In this document: positions 23,583 through 35,879 of the stretch, piece after piece | Layout of the letters: the number at the start of each line of letters is the position of its first letter | Position numbering within the stretch: the stretch's first letter is position 1 | Assembly (NCBI RefSeq): GCF_041381155.1 | Contig: NC_091134.1 | Location: forward strand, 16,556,008-16,620,007 | Source of the DNA: Argopecten irradians | Taxonomy: Eukaryota > Mollusca > Bivalvia > Pectinida > Pectinidae | DNA length: 64,000 bases | Direction of reading: 5' to 3' | Notes under the pieces: generated by a model | The model's input: the letters and a program-made list of their open reading frames with translations, nothing else | Databases searched by the model: none | What the model was told of the DNA's origin: nothing | Translations under genes and position numbers: made by a program

Positions 23583-23921
23583 GCATCTACAAGAAGTGAT
23601 ATAAATGTCGAAATACTATTTATAAATATAAATATTATTAAGTTACACATTTTATTAGTGTAAGTGACGTAATACGTAAAAACAATGTTGGGTTTAAAAT
23701 ATATTTTTCGATATTTGTTAATTGCAAAAGAAAGTATTTTAATATTGCTTCTTGTCATAGAATGGGGAAAAGATCTATTTGTTAATCTTAATTTCTGGAT
23801 AATTGTTAGCAGATCTTTAATATCAGATTTAATTATTTAATATCAGAAAAAAAGTTCTTACGTTGACATGTATAAGATGCAAAGGGCTTTCTTCTCTTTT
23901 CTTTCGAGCAAACATTTAAGC

Positions 23922-24074
23922 AATAAACTGTTACCAGATTGGACAAACAGTTGATATGAAGCCCATCCGGAAGGAAGATAAATAGAATGGCGCCCGTTAG
24001 GGCGCCATGAATATTTATCTTTCGGACGGATGGGCTTCATATCAACTGTATGTCCAATCTGGTAACAGTTTATT
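23922..24074. mobile_element. Near-perfect foldback palindrome (153 bp)
   Basis: The left arm AATAAACTGTTACCAGATTG pairs with the right arm CAATCTGGTAACAGTTTATT. Pairing continues through GATATGAAGCCCATCCG / CGGATGGGCTTCATATC to a central GGCGCCC-GTTA-GGGCGCC. Only a few mismatches and one small bulge were seen. No coding content. Probably a foldback or hairpin MITE. Confidence 0.85.
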
Positions 24075-24790
24075 ACTTATATTTCCATTACGATCAATCA
24101 AATTCAAATCTACACACGCTTGCGCTAGTGTTGACGTCACCAAGTTCAATAGACGGAACAGCAATATCATCAACTTCTGAATATAGTTCAACACAAAACG
24201 GTTTGAAACAAGCGAACAAATGAAAATTATGCGATGACGTTTTTTTTAATACAAGTGATTTTGTCAACGCGATAATACAATTAGATTTCATAGACTACAC
24301 AACTTTAAAACCACTTTTGAAATTATTTGATCGTTATGTATAGGCGTAAGTATACATTGAATACATTGTCAGTGACGCGGCGGAAACATTAGATATTCAT
24401 ACACTTGATACACAGATTGGAGTTCATAGCCAGATATTGCCCATCTGGTTTAACATAGATTAAACGGGAAACTGAAAGTAGAATGGAAATATTTTCGGAT
24501 ATAGAAAGAAATATATGTGACACATAAATCAATGTGTATGTATAAAAATAAGTAAAACCTTTTTATTGGCTTAAACCATTTATGTTATATATTACAATTA
24601 TTATGTTGCAAAAATATAAGTGATCTACGTAAGTTAGCAAAATTTATATTTGAGGCCATGAAAATACGATCCCGTCTCCAATAATTATTTAACCTGCAAG
24701 TTATGTAGCCTTTATATAATACAAATTTATAATTTCAATGTATATTACAATTGTAAATTATCTATGATATTGTACTAATTTCGGTGTGAT

Positions 24791-24843
<53 letters not shown>

Positions 24844-25816
24844 TTTGTACAATTCCAATAAGTTGTTAACTTAAGGGAATAAAAGAATTGAATTAAATTG
24901 TATGAATAATAGGACAGAGAACAATTATCAAAAATTGATAAGGAGAAAAAAACCTTCAACATACACAATAAGCATATCATAATCTAACAATAAAAACCGC
25001 TCTGAGCAGCTGAGCGGTATCGATTGCAAGAAAAACTTGCGTGTAGGTATTGATTGTAACGCCATGTGTTTGTGGGCTAACCGTTATTCTTCTTAGACAA
25101 ACGAGTTCCTCTTACAAGTTAATGACGCCTAAATATATACTTTCCTGTAATAGTGGTAACTCTGAAATTTAGAATAGAATATAGAAATTTTCCAGTAAGG
25201 AACTACTTTATTTCGCTTCACCGAACTCATAAATTTATAGTTTAAGTGGTAAACTTAAACATATTCTGGTTATGGTAGCCTTATACATGTAGTTAAATAG
25301 CATTTCCTGATTTTTCTAATCATCACCCAGTCTATATTTAAAGCAGTTTATGTTGGGTTCTGAAACAACTTCATCTGGTATCGTTTTGTCCGAAAAGAGT
25401 GATATGCAAAGATGGACTAGCTCAAGAGATAGAAAATTTATCAGTATTCAGCTTCTATACTTAGCATTAATGTAGTCACCGCTACAGATGCATTATCATA
25501 AAACTTTAGGTTTAGAGTTCCATTGGCATGCATGCATTAGTCCTTTAGTATTACTAAGAGCGACGCCAGGTATTCCATTAGTACGATGACTAAATTATAA
25601 AGAAGACATATAAGCAAATGGAATCCTACATTATGTAATATCAATACCCAATAGACTAGGTTATCACGACTTTGAATGTACTGTTACATTTGGGTGAGTT
25701 ATTTTTCAATTATTGAAGACAGTGCATAATTAACACGATGAAATAACACCATCATGCTTAATTTCAATACCATTCTGTAGCAGTAGAGACAGTTCAACAG
25801 TTCTACTCTAGGGAAG
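24075..25816. other. No gene seen; one dinucleotide repeat
   Basis: AT-rich. A compound (TA)n(TG)n microsatellite lies at about 24793-24842, and the frame over it is spurious. Confidence 0.55.
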
Positions 25817-25924
25817 ATGGAAGTAGGAAGTCGTCGCTTTACTGTCATCATTTTAGCTGCTGTCACCTTTGCATGTTACTATGAGAAAGGTAGTCATACA
25901 TATACAGTTTTGCCCATAAGAGTG

Positions 25925-26150
25925 AACAAGTGGCGTTGCGGTCATATCGTCGTCTGTAACTAGCCACTCGAAAATAACCCGGGGTTCGATCTCTGGCACG
26001 GACGTAAAAATGTCATTGATCGCCTGCCCGATCATGTGAGTTTTCTCTGGACACTCTGGTTTCCTGCCACTCTTATTCCTCTGGCGCGCAGGGCACTGAA
26101 AGTGATTTGCTCAAGTTATATACAAAAAAGTTCACTGTTGTATGTGGTTT
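25925..26150 (+). mobile_element. tRNA-headed SINE (plus orientation)
   Basis: GTGGCGTTGCGGTC resembles a pol III A box and GGGGTTCGATCTC a B box about 55 bases later. A GTTTTCTCTGGACACTCTGG-like body follows. It lies in the intron of the CTL remnant. The family is unknown. Confidence 0.5.
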
Positions 26151-26277
26151 GTTTTGTTTAGTTTTACGTTTCTATTAATTTTGATTTAAATCCATTTCGT
26201 TGATATATTTTATACACAATAGCATTGGGCACAAATTTTTCAACTTGTATGAAACCTTCTCTTATTAACAGAGAGTG

Positions 26278-26442
26278 TCGTGTAAGTATATGCCAGGTTT
26301 GATGGTAGAGGAAATTCGGAGATAAGCCACCGACTAGCGGCCAATACCAACTACCCTACATGGGATTCGAAGTCGCGACCCAAAGGTTTAGGGCTTGTGG
26401 TGATATGTCGGGATATTTTAACCACTCGGCCACCGTGGTCCC
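26278..26442 (-). mobile_element. tRNA-headed SINE, 5' part
   Basis: On the minus strand it starts GGACCACGGTGGCCGAGTGG (A box), then GACTTCGAATCCCATG (B box) and a body with CCGCTAGTCGGTGG. Same family as the copies at 29151, 30700 and 63645. Confidence 0.7.
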
Positions 26443-27068
26443 TCAAAGTTTTATGATTTCACCATTAACTAATTGCAACTGATAACAATGATGTTTTTCG
26501 TTATGTTGAAAGTTTTGTTTTTACTTATCCCCTTATAAGTATGTCATGTTGGTTTTTTTAAGTTAATGGCCGTGAATTAAAAATTGTTTACAATAAATTC
26601 TACCATTGGGTGAATACGGTATGTAACTGTCTGAGAATATTCAATATGATCGTGACAATGAATTTTAAACTAGATTTGACATGTCCCATTCTTGATGGGA
26701 AACTTGTGCTGATAATTTCCATATACATAATATGTTGTTATTTTATTTATCTATTGCCTATCTTTTTGCAGCAAATTGTGATCGGCAGAAACTGGATAAT
26801 CTGAAAGCATGGGCTCAGCATGATAAAATATCAATGTAAGTTGTACATGGTTTCTACAAAGGTTCACTTTCTCACAGAATATATTTTATAAGATTTGTTT
26901 TCAAATTCTTTACGAGCTTAGGTTTAGGAATATCTTCGTAATTTTTTACAGAGGTTAAAGGTCGCTTATTCTTATTAACTTATTCCTGTTATTCTAAGAA
27001 CTATTGTTCTTACTATTGGTTTTAGGTACATTTTGTATGTCGATGATGTTTTGAATATTTCGCTCTAG

Positions 27069-27433
27069 TTAAAGATGCTCCACCGCCGACAGAGCATAAA
27101 TGATATTCATTATTTGAACAATAATTGGTGTTCAATCGTGTTTATGTAGGTCTAATTAACACAAAAATAATATATATTTTTTTTCATTTTGCCTTTGGTG
27201 CATGCGCAAACAGTACTTAATTCCATATAGGATATAGTGCGTCAGAATTTTTTCGGGATGCAATTAATTATTTTTTATATTTTTAACTTGACGTAAAATT
27301 AGAAGCTCAAACTTTTCAATGGTGGTAATGGTGTAAAGTAATAAATTTTTGTAACTGAAGAAAAATACTAAATCGCTTGCACCTGTTTTTGATAGTGAAA
27401 AAATACCATTTGTCGGCGGTGGAGCATCTTTAA
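27069..27433. mobile_element. TTAA-type MITE, complete copy (365 bp)
   Basis: The ends are TTAAAGATGCTCCACCGCCG and CGGCGGTGGAGCATCTTTAA, near-perfect inverted repeats with TTAA at each tip. A TTAA tip suggests a piggyBac-like or similar superfamily (inference). The interior is AT-rich and noncoding. Related copies are at 17725 and 49123. Confidence 0.85.
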
Positions 27434-29139
27434 GAATTCGCGGAATTCAGTGAAAACGCAAATAAAGCGATAATTAGTTTAAACTACCCGCAAAATTAAC
27501 ACACTCTACAGTGTCACTATATAAACAACAATTCATCAAATTATTATTATCGATATTGGAATATGTCGGGTTTATGTCACAACATGGAGGTTTTATTCAT
27601 GAACAATGATGAGTGGTTACTGCTACAGCGACTCGGGTAATACGTATTACATAAAAATTTTAATTTGGAGAATCATTCTTGTCTATTTACAGGCTCTTAT
27701 GTCAATTTTGAATGTAAAACTATAAATGATGCTTTAACTCTTTTCATCCTATTGTACTTCTTTTCTCTATATAACCTGAAATTGGCCTAAAAGATTTTGC
27801 ATCTTTTTTTTTTAATAACATTATGGATCTTAATGGAAATCACTTGGTTAAGATTTGTACTATGCACTACGTAGTTAATATAACTTACATGTATCGCGGG
27901 GAAATTTTTGTTGTTGATCAAAGTTACTAATTATGAAGGCCTGGTGTGTTTTGTAAGACATATATTGAACGTGGTACTTAATTTATTCAATAATAGGTTC
28001 GTTATCACTTATTCAATAAAACCATTCACATAGTACATTTTGTAACAGGTTCTCTCACGGTACCAGTCCGATTTTGATGTTTGCATGGGCGAAGCTTTGT
28101 TTAAATCTCGACGTGCATATGGTAATACCTATCGATTACCACGCGCCATTGAGTTACCAAAATTGAAACAAAGAAGCTTTCTTTTCACTTATATATATAT
28201 TTTTTTAATTACAACCTCTCTGCGTAGTGTGTGTTAATTTGTATATGTCGTCAGATATTTAGATGTAAAATAGAAAAAAAAACACCTGATTTCATTGTAC
28301 ATTTCAGTAACATTGTTTTCTAACTAGTACGGCAATTTGGATGTAACTTGGCATTAAATGTTAAAATGCATATTTTTTCAGACTACTTCATAAAATAAAA
28401 TACGTTTAAACGTACAATTTCATTTTCCAATAGATGGGGTTTTTTTCAATTCAATACGCAACGTCGATGTCTCTATTGTGACGTCATGATTACGTCGGAT
28501 TTACGTGCCGTTCTCGGATTTTTTTCTTCGGAGAGTAATGAAGAACATGAATCTGCAAATCAGATAGATGGTTTGAGTATGAAAAATAGCAATTCAAGTC
28601 AACATTTTCCGATTTATGACAAACGTTGTATAAAGATATTCTTTGTGATAATGGCGAACTTTTCAAATGTAATATTGCATGTAGTATAGTACTTAAATTT
28701 CGTTGTGTTGATGTCGGTGTACCGTTTTCTTTTGATGTCGGAATATGTGTCTCTTCGAGCGTTATCGCCAGTGAAATGAGCAATAAAACCTATTGGCACC
28801 AGTCTAAAGCATTACAAATGAATTATGGATGATCGCTACGAATGGAAGAATGACTTTCGTCATTCTGTACTCGAATTTCGATAATTTATTGATGGTACCA
28901 AATAGTATTTTTGATTTTATGGTATGCAATCGAAGTAGTATTGATATTCTTTACATGTATAAATCATCGTCACTTGTGTTTACTAGTAAAATCGAATTTG
29001 ATGCTATTATCTTCACAAATTTCAACATGAAAAATGTCGCTGACACATTGCATTAGGTGCCCTAATCAAAGTATGCCTTATTTCAGCTGAAACAAATATG
29101 TTAATACAAATGTAATAACTTAAACGTACCTATAACTTA
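27434..29139. other. No gene supported
   Basis: Overlapping frames of 60-97 aa on both strands at 28486-29056 show no domain and cancel each other. A TGACGTCA lies near 28480. Nothing was recognised. Confidence 0.4.
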
Positions 29140-29150
29140 CCGAAGGTTGC

Positions 29151-29373
29151 GGGTTTGGGTTTTATTAATTTAACGTCCTATCAACACTCAGGTTTATGTA
29201 AGGACGACGTGCCAGGTTCATTGGTGGAGGAAAGTCTGAGTATCCGGAGAAAAACACCGACCAGCGGTCAGCACCTGGTAACTGCCCAACATGGGATACG
29301 AACTCGCAACTCAGACGTGGAGGGCTTGTGGTAATATGTCGAGACATCTTAACCACTCGGCCACCGCAGTCCC
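29151..29373 (-). mobile_element. tRNA-headed SINE, complete, with target duplication
   Basis: On the minus strand the head reads GACTGCGGTGGCCGAGTGG. A B box follows (GAGTTCGTATCCCATG), then a body with GACCGCTGGTCGGTG and GGCACGTCCTTACATAAACC, and a TTGATAGGACGTTAAATTAA tail. CCGAAGGTTGC flanks both ends (29140-29150 and 29374-29384), an 11-base target duplication as left by LINE machinery. Confidence 0.85.
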
Positions 29374-30029
29374 CCGAAGGTTGCATGCCAATCTCAAATT
29401 CACATTTCAACATCTAATGACAAAAACTACCCAACAAAATGCCCCTGATTAAATCATATCAACCCTACCAAGAGTTGTGGGGAGGGGAGGAATTATATAA
29501 AAACAAAAGTTATATATACCATGAATTTAACCAATAAATAACTAGATTATTGTACATGAATATTGATGAACCAGTGGTGTAAGGCAAGTAAGGCACATTT
29601 CATGGCTAATCCTATTGTTAAAGGCATCTATTTCATCTATTCAAAATTGACTGTCCATACATCTACTATTTCTCGATTCATGGCGCATTTGAAAACATGA
29701 AGGAAAAATATCTTCCTACCAAGGATTACAATGTTAGAATATAGCTCATTGGAGCGATTAGAGGGTAGCAAAGAGGGGTCATAAAAAGATGTTATAGATT
29801 AGATGGATCAACAAAATTGACGTTTTTTTATAAAGACTCGGTGAGTTAATTTTAATCGGCATCTTCAATATTCCAGGCGTTGCTATCACTTGCGTCATAT
29901 CCACCCTTGATATAGTTCACAGCAAATCTGCAGCTCTGTATTCCACTATACAAGAAGACACAACATGAATATCCGCAGTCTCCCAAAACACGCACCTCGC
30001 ACAACATACACGCAACACACAGCATACAT

Positions 30030-30100
30030 GGCAGGCCGTCCTTACATGACCATAGCTGTTAATAGGACGTTAACTAATCAAACAAACAAAAAAACCTAAA
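30030..30100 (+). mobile_element. SINE 3' tail fragment
   Basis: GGCCGTCCTTACATGACC then GTTAATAGGACGTTAACT and an AAAC-rich end match the tails of the SINE family here. A similar fragment lies at 40035-40105, and both are preceded by AGTCTCCCAAAA. Confidence 0.6.
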
Positions 30101-30120
30101 TGTGTGCAAACATAGAACAA

Positions 30121-30290
30121 AGTAGTTTGGTCCTTTAACGTACACCAAAGGAATTGTATAACGGTACACTGTGGATGACTATGTGACTTTAAAATTGGGC
30201 GTCGCTGTCTCTATAATCTTCAAAGAAAGTCGTTACAGGCATGTGATTGGTCAGTTTTGTTCTCCTGAAATACTTTCAGTTTTTTTCCAA
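30121..30290. repeat. Dispersed repeat, reverse copy of 22900-23120
   Basis: The reverse complement shares CTGACCAATCACATGCC-like, AGAGACAGCGACGCCCAA-like and AGTGTACCGTTATAC-like blocks, in order, with the element at 22875. The CCAGGGG hairpin ends are not evident. Confidence 0.6.
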
Positions 30291-30699
30291 TGGTGGATTT
30301 AACGAAAATATTAGTAACAGTTGGAGGGTCAAGGATGGGTTTTTGGATGTTATTACGGTTTTTTTTTCCAAGATGAGATTCAAGGTCTTATTTGAAAAAT
30401 TGGTTCTCAACTCAATCACCAAGACACATAGAAAACAAATCTTTGCCTGTAGCTACCATGTCTGTTTAAATGAAGGGTGTTTAACCCTTATTCAAAGCGG
30501 TCAAACAGGCTAAACTATTAAATCTCAACCAACATCTTTTAATTAACCACTATCCTTAGGATCCGATATATTGGGTGCAGTATTCCGGAATGTTACTACC
30601 CAAAGTACATTTGTAGTATAAATTCAGATCATTGACCTTCATTCAAGGTCACCAATGTAAAATCGTTAAATGCTTTATATGACTTAATCTCAATGATTT

Positions 30700-30856
30700 A
30701 TTTGTGGAGAAAAAGCGGAGTACCCGGCGAAAAACCATCGACCAGCGGTCAGTACATTTACTTGGCAACTGCCCTACATGGGATTCGAACTCGTGACCCA
30801 GAGATGTAGGATTTGTGATATGTCTAGATTTCTTAACCTCTCGGTCACCGCGGCCC
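30700..30856 (-). mobile_element. tRNA-headed SINE, 5' part
   Basis: The minus strand starts GGGCCGCGGTGACCGAGAGG, with GAGTTCGAATCCCATG as B box and a GACCGCTGGTCGATGG body. Confidence 0.75.
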
Positions 30857-30898
30857 AAAAAAATTAATATTGGGTCTGTGTCAAAAGATTTTGTTCAT

Positions 30899-33256
30899 TA
30901 TTCTAGAAGGAAGGGTTACCAAGTTTGTTAGATAATAACACCAATAATTCGTCTTCTCATTTTGATCTGTGCCATGCTTGAGCTTTAATGTTTCATCAAA
31001 TGAATGACATTGACCTTTATTTAGAATCGCAGCGTTAAGCATGTCGTTTTCTTTAAACGATCTCCTTCACGTAAACAATTGTCTCATAAACCCATAATCA
31101 AAATAAAACTTAGCTATCTTAAAAAATATCCATTTATTATCATTTTTCGTAATATTGTTAAAATGGCACAAGATGAAGTATATTTGGCAACCAAACACGT
31201 GTAAACTCTTGCTTGTCGTACAGAAACAAGTATGTTATTTACATAAATGCACATTGTCGTTGCACATGTGTGTCCTCCATTGAATGTCCTTTCGAAACAA
31301 GTCATCCTGATACACTGGGATGTTTTTTTCGGTGAAAAGCACTAACGAAATGATTTCCTAGGGTTTCCGGATAGATATTTTCGTTTTTGCTTCGAATACA
31401 CCTTTTGAGATACATGACAAGAGCATCAGTCTCCAAAGAAAACATCTAGGATTCAAGCCTTAGTGACTTTTCTGACGTTGTTGGAGAATAGCTTTTAGGG
31501 AATGAGGGAACGCGGAAGTGACGTACAAGCAGGATAATAACTTTTAACAATAAGAAAAGAATAGCCATTCCAAGGATGATAATCGAAAGAATGGAGTTCC
31601 TGTAACGAAGTTCAAGGTCATAGTTCTTTGCCAGGGACCCTGACAGGGCAACAATGAGGACGATGTATGGACTAAACAAGTATCTAGTAAAGGCGTCTAG
31701 AAGAATGGTCTCGGTCAGGAACCACAAAATGGTGACAAATAGCAGAATCCCGAGAGCTGTAGTACAGGATATGTCATTGGCTACTCCCCCAGTGTAGTGC
31801 ATCACCATGGCAACATTTAGATGGGTAGCAACGGTCACCCACGTGGCATAAAACGCTATGCCGTTCTGAAGAAAAAAGCGGATAAACCATGCCTCCTTTC
31901 CGACGCCATCTTTAATTAGGTTGTCTTGGTGTTTCCTTACTCTCCAAGACGAAATGCCGATAATTATATACAAGGTCAAGGCCATAAAACATGCGTCAGG
32001 CAGAGAAATATTGATGTACTTCCGGTCAAATAATACCATCCAGGCAACGTTGAAACAAAGGTTGAAAATTGGAATTTTTTTCAAATTCTAGAAGGAAGGG
32101 TTACCAATATATAACACCAATAATTCGTCTTCTCATTTTGATCTGTGCCATGCTTGAGCTTAAAATGCAAATGAATGACATTGACCTTTATTTAGATCGC
32201 AGCGTTAAGCATGTCGTTTTCTTTAAACACGATCTCCTTCACGTAAACAATTGTCTCATAAACCCATAATCAAAATAAAACTTAGCTATCTTAAAAAATA
32301 TCCATTTATTATCATTTTTCGTAATATTGTTAAAATGGCACAAGATGAAGTATATTTGGCAACCAAACACGTGTAAACTCTTGCTTGTCGTACAGAAACA
32401 AGTATGTTATTTACATAAATGCACATTGTCGTTGCACATGTGTGTCCTCCATTGAATGTCCTTTCGGAAACAAGACATCCTGATACACTGGGATGTTTTT
32501 TTTCGGTGAAAAGCACACTAATGAAATGATTTTGTTTTCCCTAGGGTTTCCGGATAGATACTTTTTCGTTTTTTGCTTCGAATACACCTTTTGAGATACA
32601 TGACAAGAGCATCAGTCTCCAAAGAAAACATCTAGGATTCAAGCCTTAGTGACTTTTCTGACGTTGTTGGAGAATAGCTTTTAGGGAATGAGGGAACGCG
32701 GAAGTGACGTACAAGCAGGATAATAACTTTTAACAATAAGAAAAGAATAGCCATTCCAAGGATGATAATCGAAAGAATGGAGTTCCTGTAACGAAGTTCA
32801 AGGTCATAGTTCTTTGCCAGGGACCCTGACAGGGCAACAATGAGGACGATGTATGGACTAAACAAGTATCTAGTAAAGGCGTCTAGAAGAATGGTCTCGG
32901 TCAGGAACCACAAAATGGTGACAAATAGCAGAATCCCGAGAGCTGTAGTACAGGATATGTCATTGGCTACTCCCCCAGTGTAGTGCATCACCATGGCAAC
33001 ATTTAGATGGGTAGCAACGGTCACCCACGTGGCATAAAACGCTATGCCGTTCTGAAGAAAAAAGCGGATAAACCATGCCTCCTTTCCGACGCCATCTTTA
33101 ATTAGGTTGTCTTGGTGTTTCCTTACTCTCCAAGACGAAATGCCGATAATTATATACAAGGTCAAGGCCATAAAACATGCGTCAGGCAGAGAAATATTGA
33201 TGTACTTCCGGTCAAATAATACCATCCAGGCAACGTTGAAACAAAGGTTGAAAATG
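30899..33256. repeat. 1.19-kb tandem duplication covering the 3' part of a TSP gene
   Basis: 30899-32070 and 32088-33256 are direct copies, both starting TTCTAGAAGGAAGGGTTACC. The coding part of about 600 bases looks identical, while the 3' flank (30905-31440 against 32095-32626) has around ten substitutions and small indels. The junction at 32062-32087 cuts the left copy off from its 5' exon. Confidence 0.9.
31446..32062 (-). pseudogene. TSP-C: 5'-truncated duplicate of the TspO-like gene TSP-B
   Basis: The frame from IFNLCFNVAWMV to KSLRLES is identical in protein to the last two thirds of TSP-B. It stops at a duplication junction and so lacks the first membrane segments and the start exon. 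No promoter or upstream exon of its own is seen between it and TSP-B. It is either a truncated duplicate, a read-through exon downstream of TSP-B, or an assembly duplicate of one allele. The MKKIP start of the open frame is junction sequence, not a family start. Confidence 0.8.
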
Positions 33257-33935
33257 TAAATGATATATATTACAGGTGGCATAACCGGAAGTTGATAGAT
33301 ATAGATACCACTCTCTGACTTCCGGCATATCGTTGAAAGTCCGTATATCAACCAGACGATTTGCCAGACGTAGATGAAGGCCCATATAGTGAAGGTCCAA
33401 CCAGCAGGGGTGATTTCCAGATAAAAGTAATCAGATATTTCAACAGTCGTACTCTCGTAGATACCTGTAATAAATAATGTACACAGATTCCCATTATATG
33501 ATGTCAGGACAGAAAGTGATCATTTCCTAATTCATTTACTTTACTTATAAACAAATAAAATGTAATATAATCATTATCGATAATTGATTTCCCCAGTGGA
33601 AAAATATTAACTTTTATCTTTATTTCACAAATACCATTTAAATAGTAAAATACCATCTCCTATGTAAGTGAAATATAAAAGTTGTACAACTTGTGTCCAC
33701 AATCCTACTGCTCCTTTAGTTTGGCAATAAAATTTGTTTAGATAAAAAAAAAATTAGTAATTCGATATGTCAGATGCCTAGACTTTACACGTAAATGAGT
33801 ATGTTTAAACTTACCTATGTCTTTCCCAATGTCACCAGACCCAAGGTAGTTGAGGGTCAAGGTCACGGCGAACAGGAAACATGTCAACACGATTAAGAAG
33901 ATTCGAAAACCATTGTGTCCTTGGTTATCACCCAT
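32632..33935 (-). CDS. TSP-B: multi-pass membrane protein, TspO/MBR-like, 317 aa
   Basis: Coding exons are 33935-33815 (ATG at 33935, MGDNQGHNGFRIFLIVLTC) and 33464-32632, joined GT/AG in phase 1, 954 nt in all. About eight hydrophobic segments: one in exon 1, the rest in exon 2. After the first comes YFYLEITPAGWTFTIWAFIY, which resembles the PAGYxFSIWGxIY signature of long TspO-type (tryptophan-rich sensory) proteins. Later ATWVTVATHLNVA fits the GWxxVAxxxN block of the same proteins. Such proteins bind hydrophobic ligands or porphyrins in the classical family; the function of this long form is unknown to me. CTTCTTCAG lies 9 bases before the ATG, so a noncoding first exon precedes it. TSP-C follows it downstream. 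Confidence 0.75.
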
Positions 33936-33993
33936 ACTGGATTTCTGAAGAAGAAAAAATAAGTAAGTGAAAAAATCCATTTCTGCGTGCTGG

Positions 33994-35380
33994 AAAATAT
34001 GGTTGATATTCCTGAATAGGCAAAAGATATATACAGTTAGCCTTTATACTTATTTGTACTTTGATTCTCGCTATATTCTACATCAGAAGCTAAGCGTAAA
34101 GCCACATTGATAGGTTATTTTGCAGTAAAAGAAATTATTGATAGAACGTCAAAGAAAGCATCTACAAAATATGATAAAAATATTCCGATGTTCATTGTTA
34201 ATAGGCATGAGGTATATTTTTTGTAATTAGTAGAAGTTTGTATTATTATTACTGATACAATGTAAACGTTTATATTTTAGCGACAGATAATATATATTGT
34301 ATATAATTGCGTGAATCGTCATTTTGTGCATATATATTATACACGTTGTATTTATAGAAATTATCACGAATTCACGAATTTATCATTTTGGTAACCTGCC
34401 TTCAAAACACATTTTGCTTGAATTTACAGTATATCACCTGAATATTAATACATTGTATTTCGGAGGTGTTCCAGTAGGTGAGATTCTCCCACCTGCTTAA
34501 CTGGTACGCTTTAAATGCCTATTTCAGTACGCATGTACTGCTGGCATGTAAACGAAAATTAGATGAAGCATTAAGTTATCATTTTTGTGATATATTACAT
34601 TAGGTTAAAAACACGATGCAGCACTGCACAAACACTGTAGATTACGTTTTATTTTCGTCAAAAAGTGCCGCAATATTTAGCGTCGAATAACATATTCTTC
34701 GATAAAAACGAGCATATATACCATGTAGTAAATTAACAGCCGTGGTATCTGTTCCTTGTTATTTGGGAATAAATATCAAATATATTGAGAAAGAAATAGT
34801 TCCAAACCACGAATTAATTATATCAAAACAAAACTGGATTAAGATAAATAAAATCAGAGATTATCTATATTAATAACGACTCTGAAAAGGTTATCAAAGT
34901 TATACATGTTCTTCATTATTATTATACAGAGATGCAGTTTCAAAGCAGTATGGGTTTTTTTTATCCACAAGACTTAAGGAAGGCGACTAATTTGGGAATT
35001 TAGTCATCATTCATGAGAAAGGAAGATTTACACTCACACTTATCTCTATCATTAGGGCTTGGAAAATGAGAAATTCCTTCACAATCAAAAGGAATGCACA
35101 GTCATGTAAAGGTATAGTTATTTCTGTCATCAATAGCATGAGAAGGAGAAAAAACATCAGTTAAAATCAGTTACAAATCGGTTTATATTCAAAGCATTGT
35201 TCCTGGTGTTTCAGGATATAATGACATTATACACTTTATCAATTATTGAATTAAATACCAGACATTGTACATGTAGTATGTGGTGTGGATAAAGGTGTGT
35301 TCGTAATGTTAATATCATCTAATACCACTAATATTCAAAATCAAAGAAAGACAAATGGGGTTAAGATTCTTATATAAATT
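33994..35380. other. No gene seen; first intron of TSP-B
   Basis: AT-rich DNA without frames over 60 aa. If the noncoding exon at 35394 is right, this is its intron. Confidence 0.4.
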
Positions 35381-35393
35381 CCATTAGTCTTAC

Positions 35394-35545
35394 CTTAAGT
35401 AAGTCGGGACCTGATGGTTCCCACGTACGCTAATCTTATAAAACAGATACACAAGGAGTGTCTTCTTCGTCCTTAAACCCTTTGTTTACATGCACGTTTC
35501 TTCAAACGTGACTTGTTAGCTGAACCACTGAACTGTAAAATAGTG
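35394..35545 (-). promoter_or_regulatory. Candidate noncoding first exon/promoter of TSP-B
   Basis: A CAGTGGTTCAGC block (on the gene strand) is shared with 40930-41010 upstream of TSP-A. It is followed on the gene strand by a donor-like CTTAAG|GTAAGA at 35394/35393. The acceptor just before the ATG exon at 33944 would receive it. The start site is not defined. Confidence 0.4.
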
Positions 35546-35879
35546 CCTTTTATATGTATTCTTCGCATAGCGTACACACACCCAAGACCAGTATCCACCT
35601 GACAGCTGACAACATCTATACTTCAAATGAAAAATGGGTTTTTAACATATAAGCACATTCCAATATAGTTGACTACCACCTTACTGTATCAGGACCTTAT
35701 TATTCGATTTTAGATGGTTTATTGTAAGGGTGTGTCTATATCGTTACATAATTTACATTTATATCATGTTTATCTACATACACGTGTATTATATAGGTGA
35801 TAAATAGAAAACCTTCCATTGTATACATTCCCTGTATCTTCGAGGGTCTAGTGGGAAAAGTTCAGTATGCTATTATATG

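Larger units (their letters stand above)
25817..26835 (+). pseudogene. CTL-family remnant: signal-peptide exon plus shortened lectin exon
   Basis: Exon 25817-25889 encodes a signal peptide, MEVGSRRFTVIILAAVTFAC, and ends AAAG before GTAGTC. It aligns with MEGGLVRFGVLFLTS of CTL-A. The next piece, 26772-26835, follows TTTTTGCAG and ends AT before GTAAGT. In phase it reads NCDRQKLDNLKAWAQHDKIS, matching SDQQELHELQAWDSQHGG of CTL exon 2. Donor, acceptor and phases (1, then 2) equal those of the functional genes, but 87 nt (29 codons) of the lectin start are missing in frame. No partner for exon 3 or 4 was found downstream to about 31 kb. It is most likely an incomplete gene. A short secreted product cannot be excluded. 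Confidence 0.6.

Noticed and set aside
24762-24980. 72-aa frame with THTHTHTH and IYIYIY runs
   Set aside because: It crosses the (TA)n(TG)n microsatellite.
28486-29056. Cluster of overlapping frames on both strands (60-97 aa)
   Set aside because: Conflicting frames on both strands, no domain; AT-rich chance frames are common here.
29151-30856. Possible tRNA genes (A and B boxes near 29360 and 30840)
   Set aside because: Heads lack a full cloverleaf and are followed by a shared SINE body and tail, with a target duplication at one copy.
33212-33400. Alternative frames over TSP-B, and those over TSP-A at 39301-39633
   Set aside because: Off-frame or antisense shadows of the membrane-protein exon.
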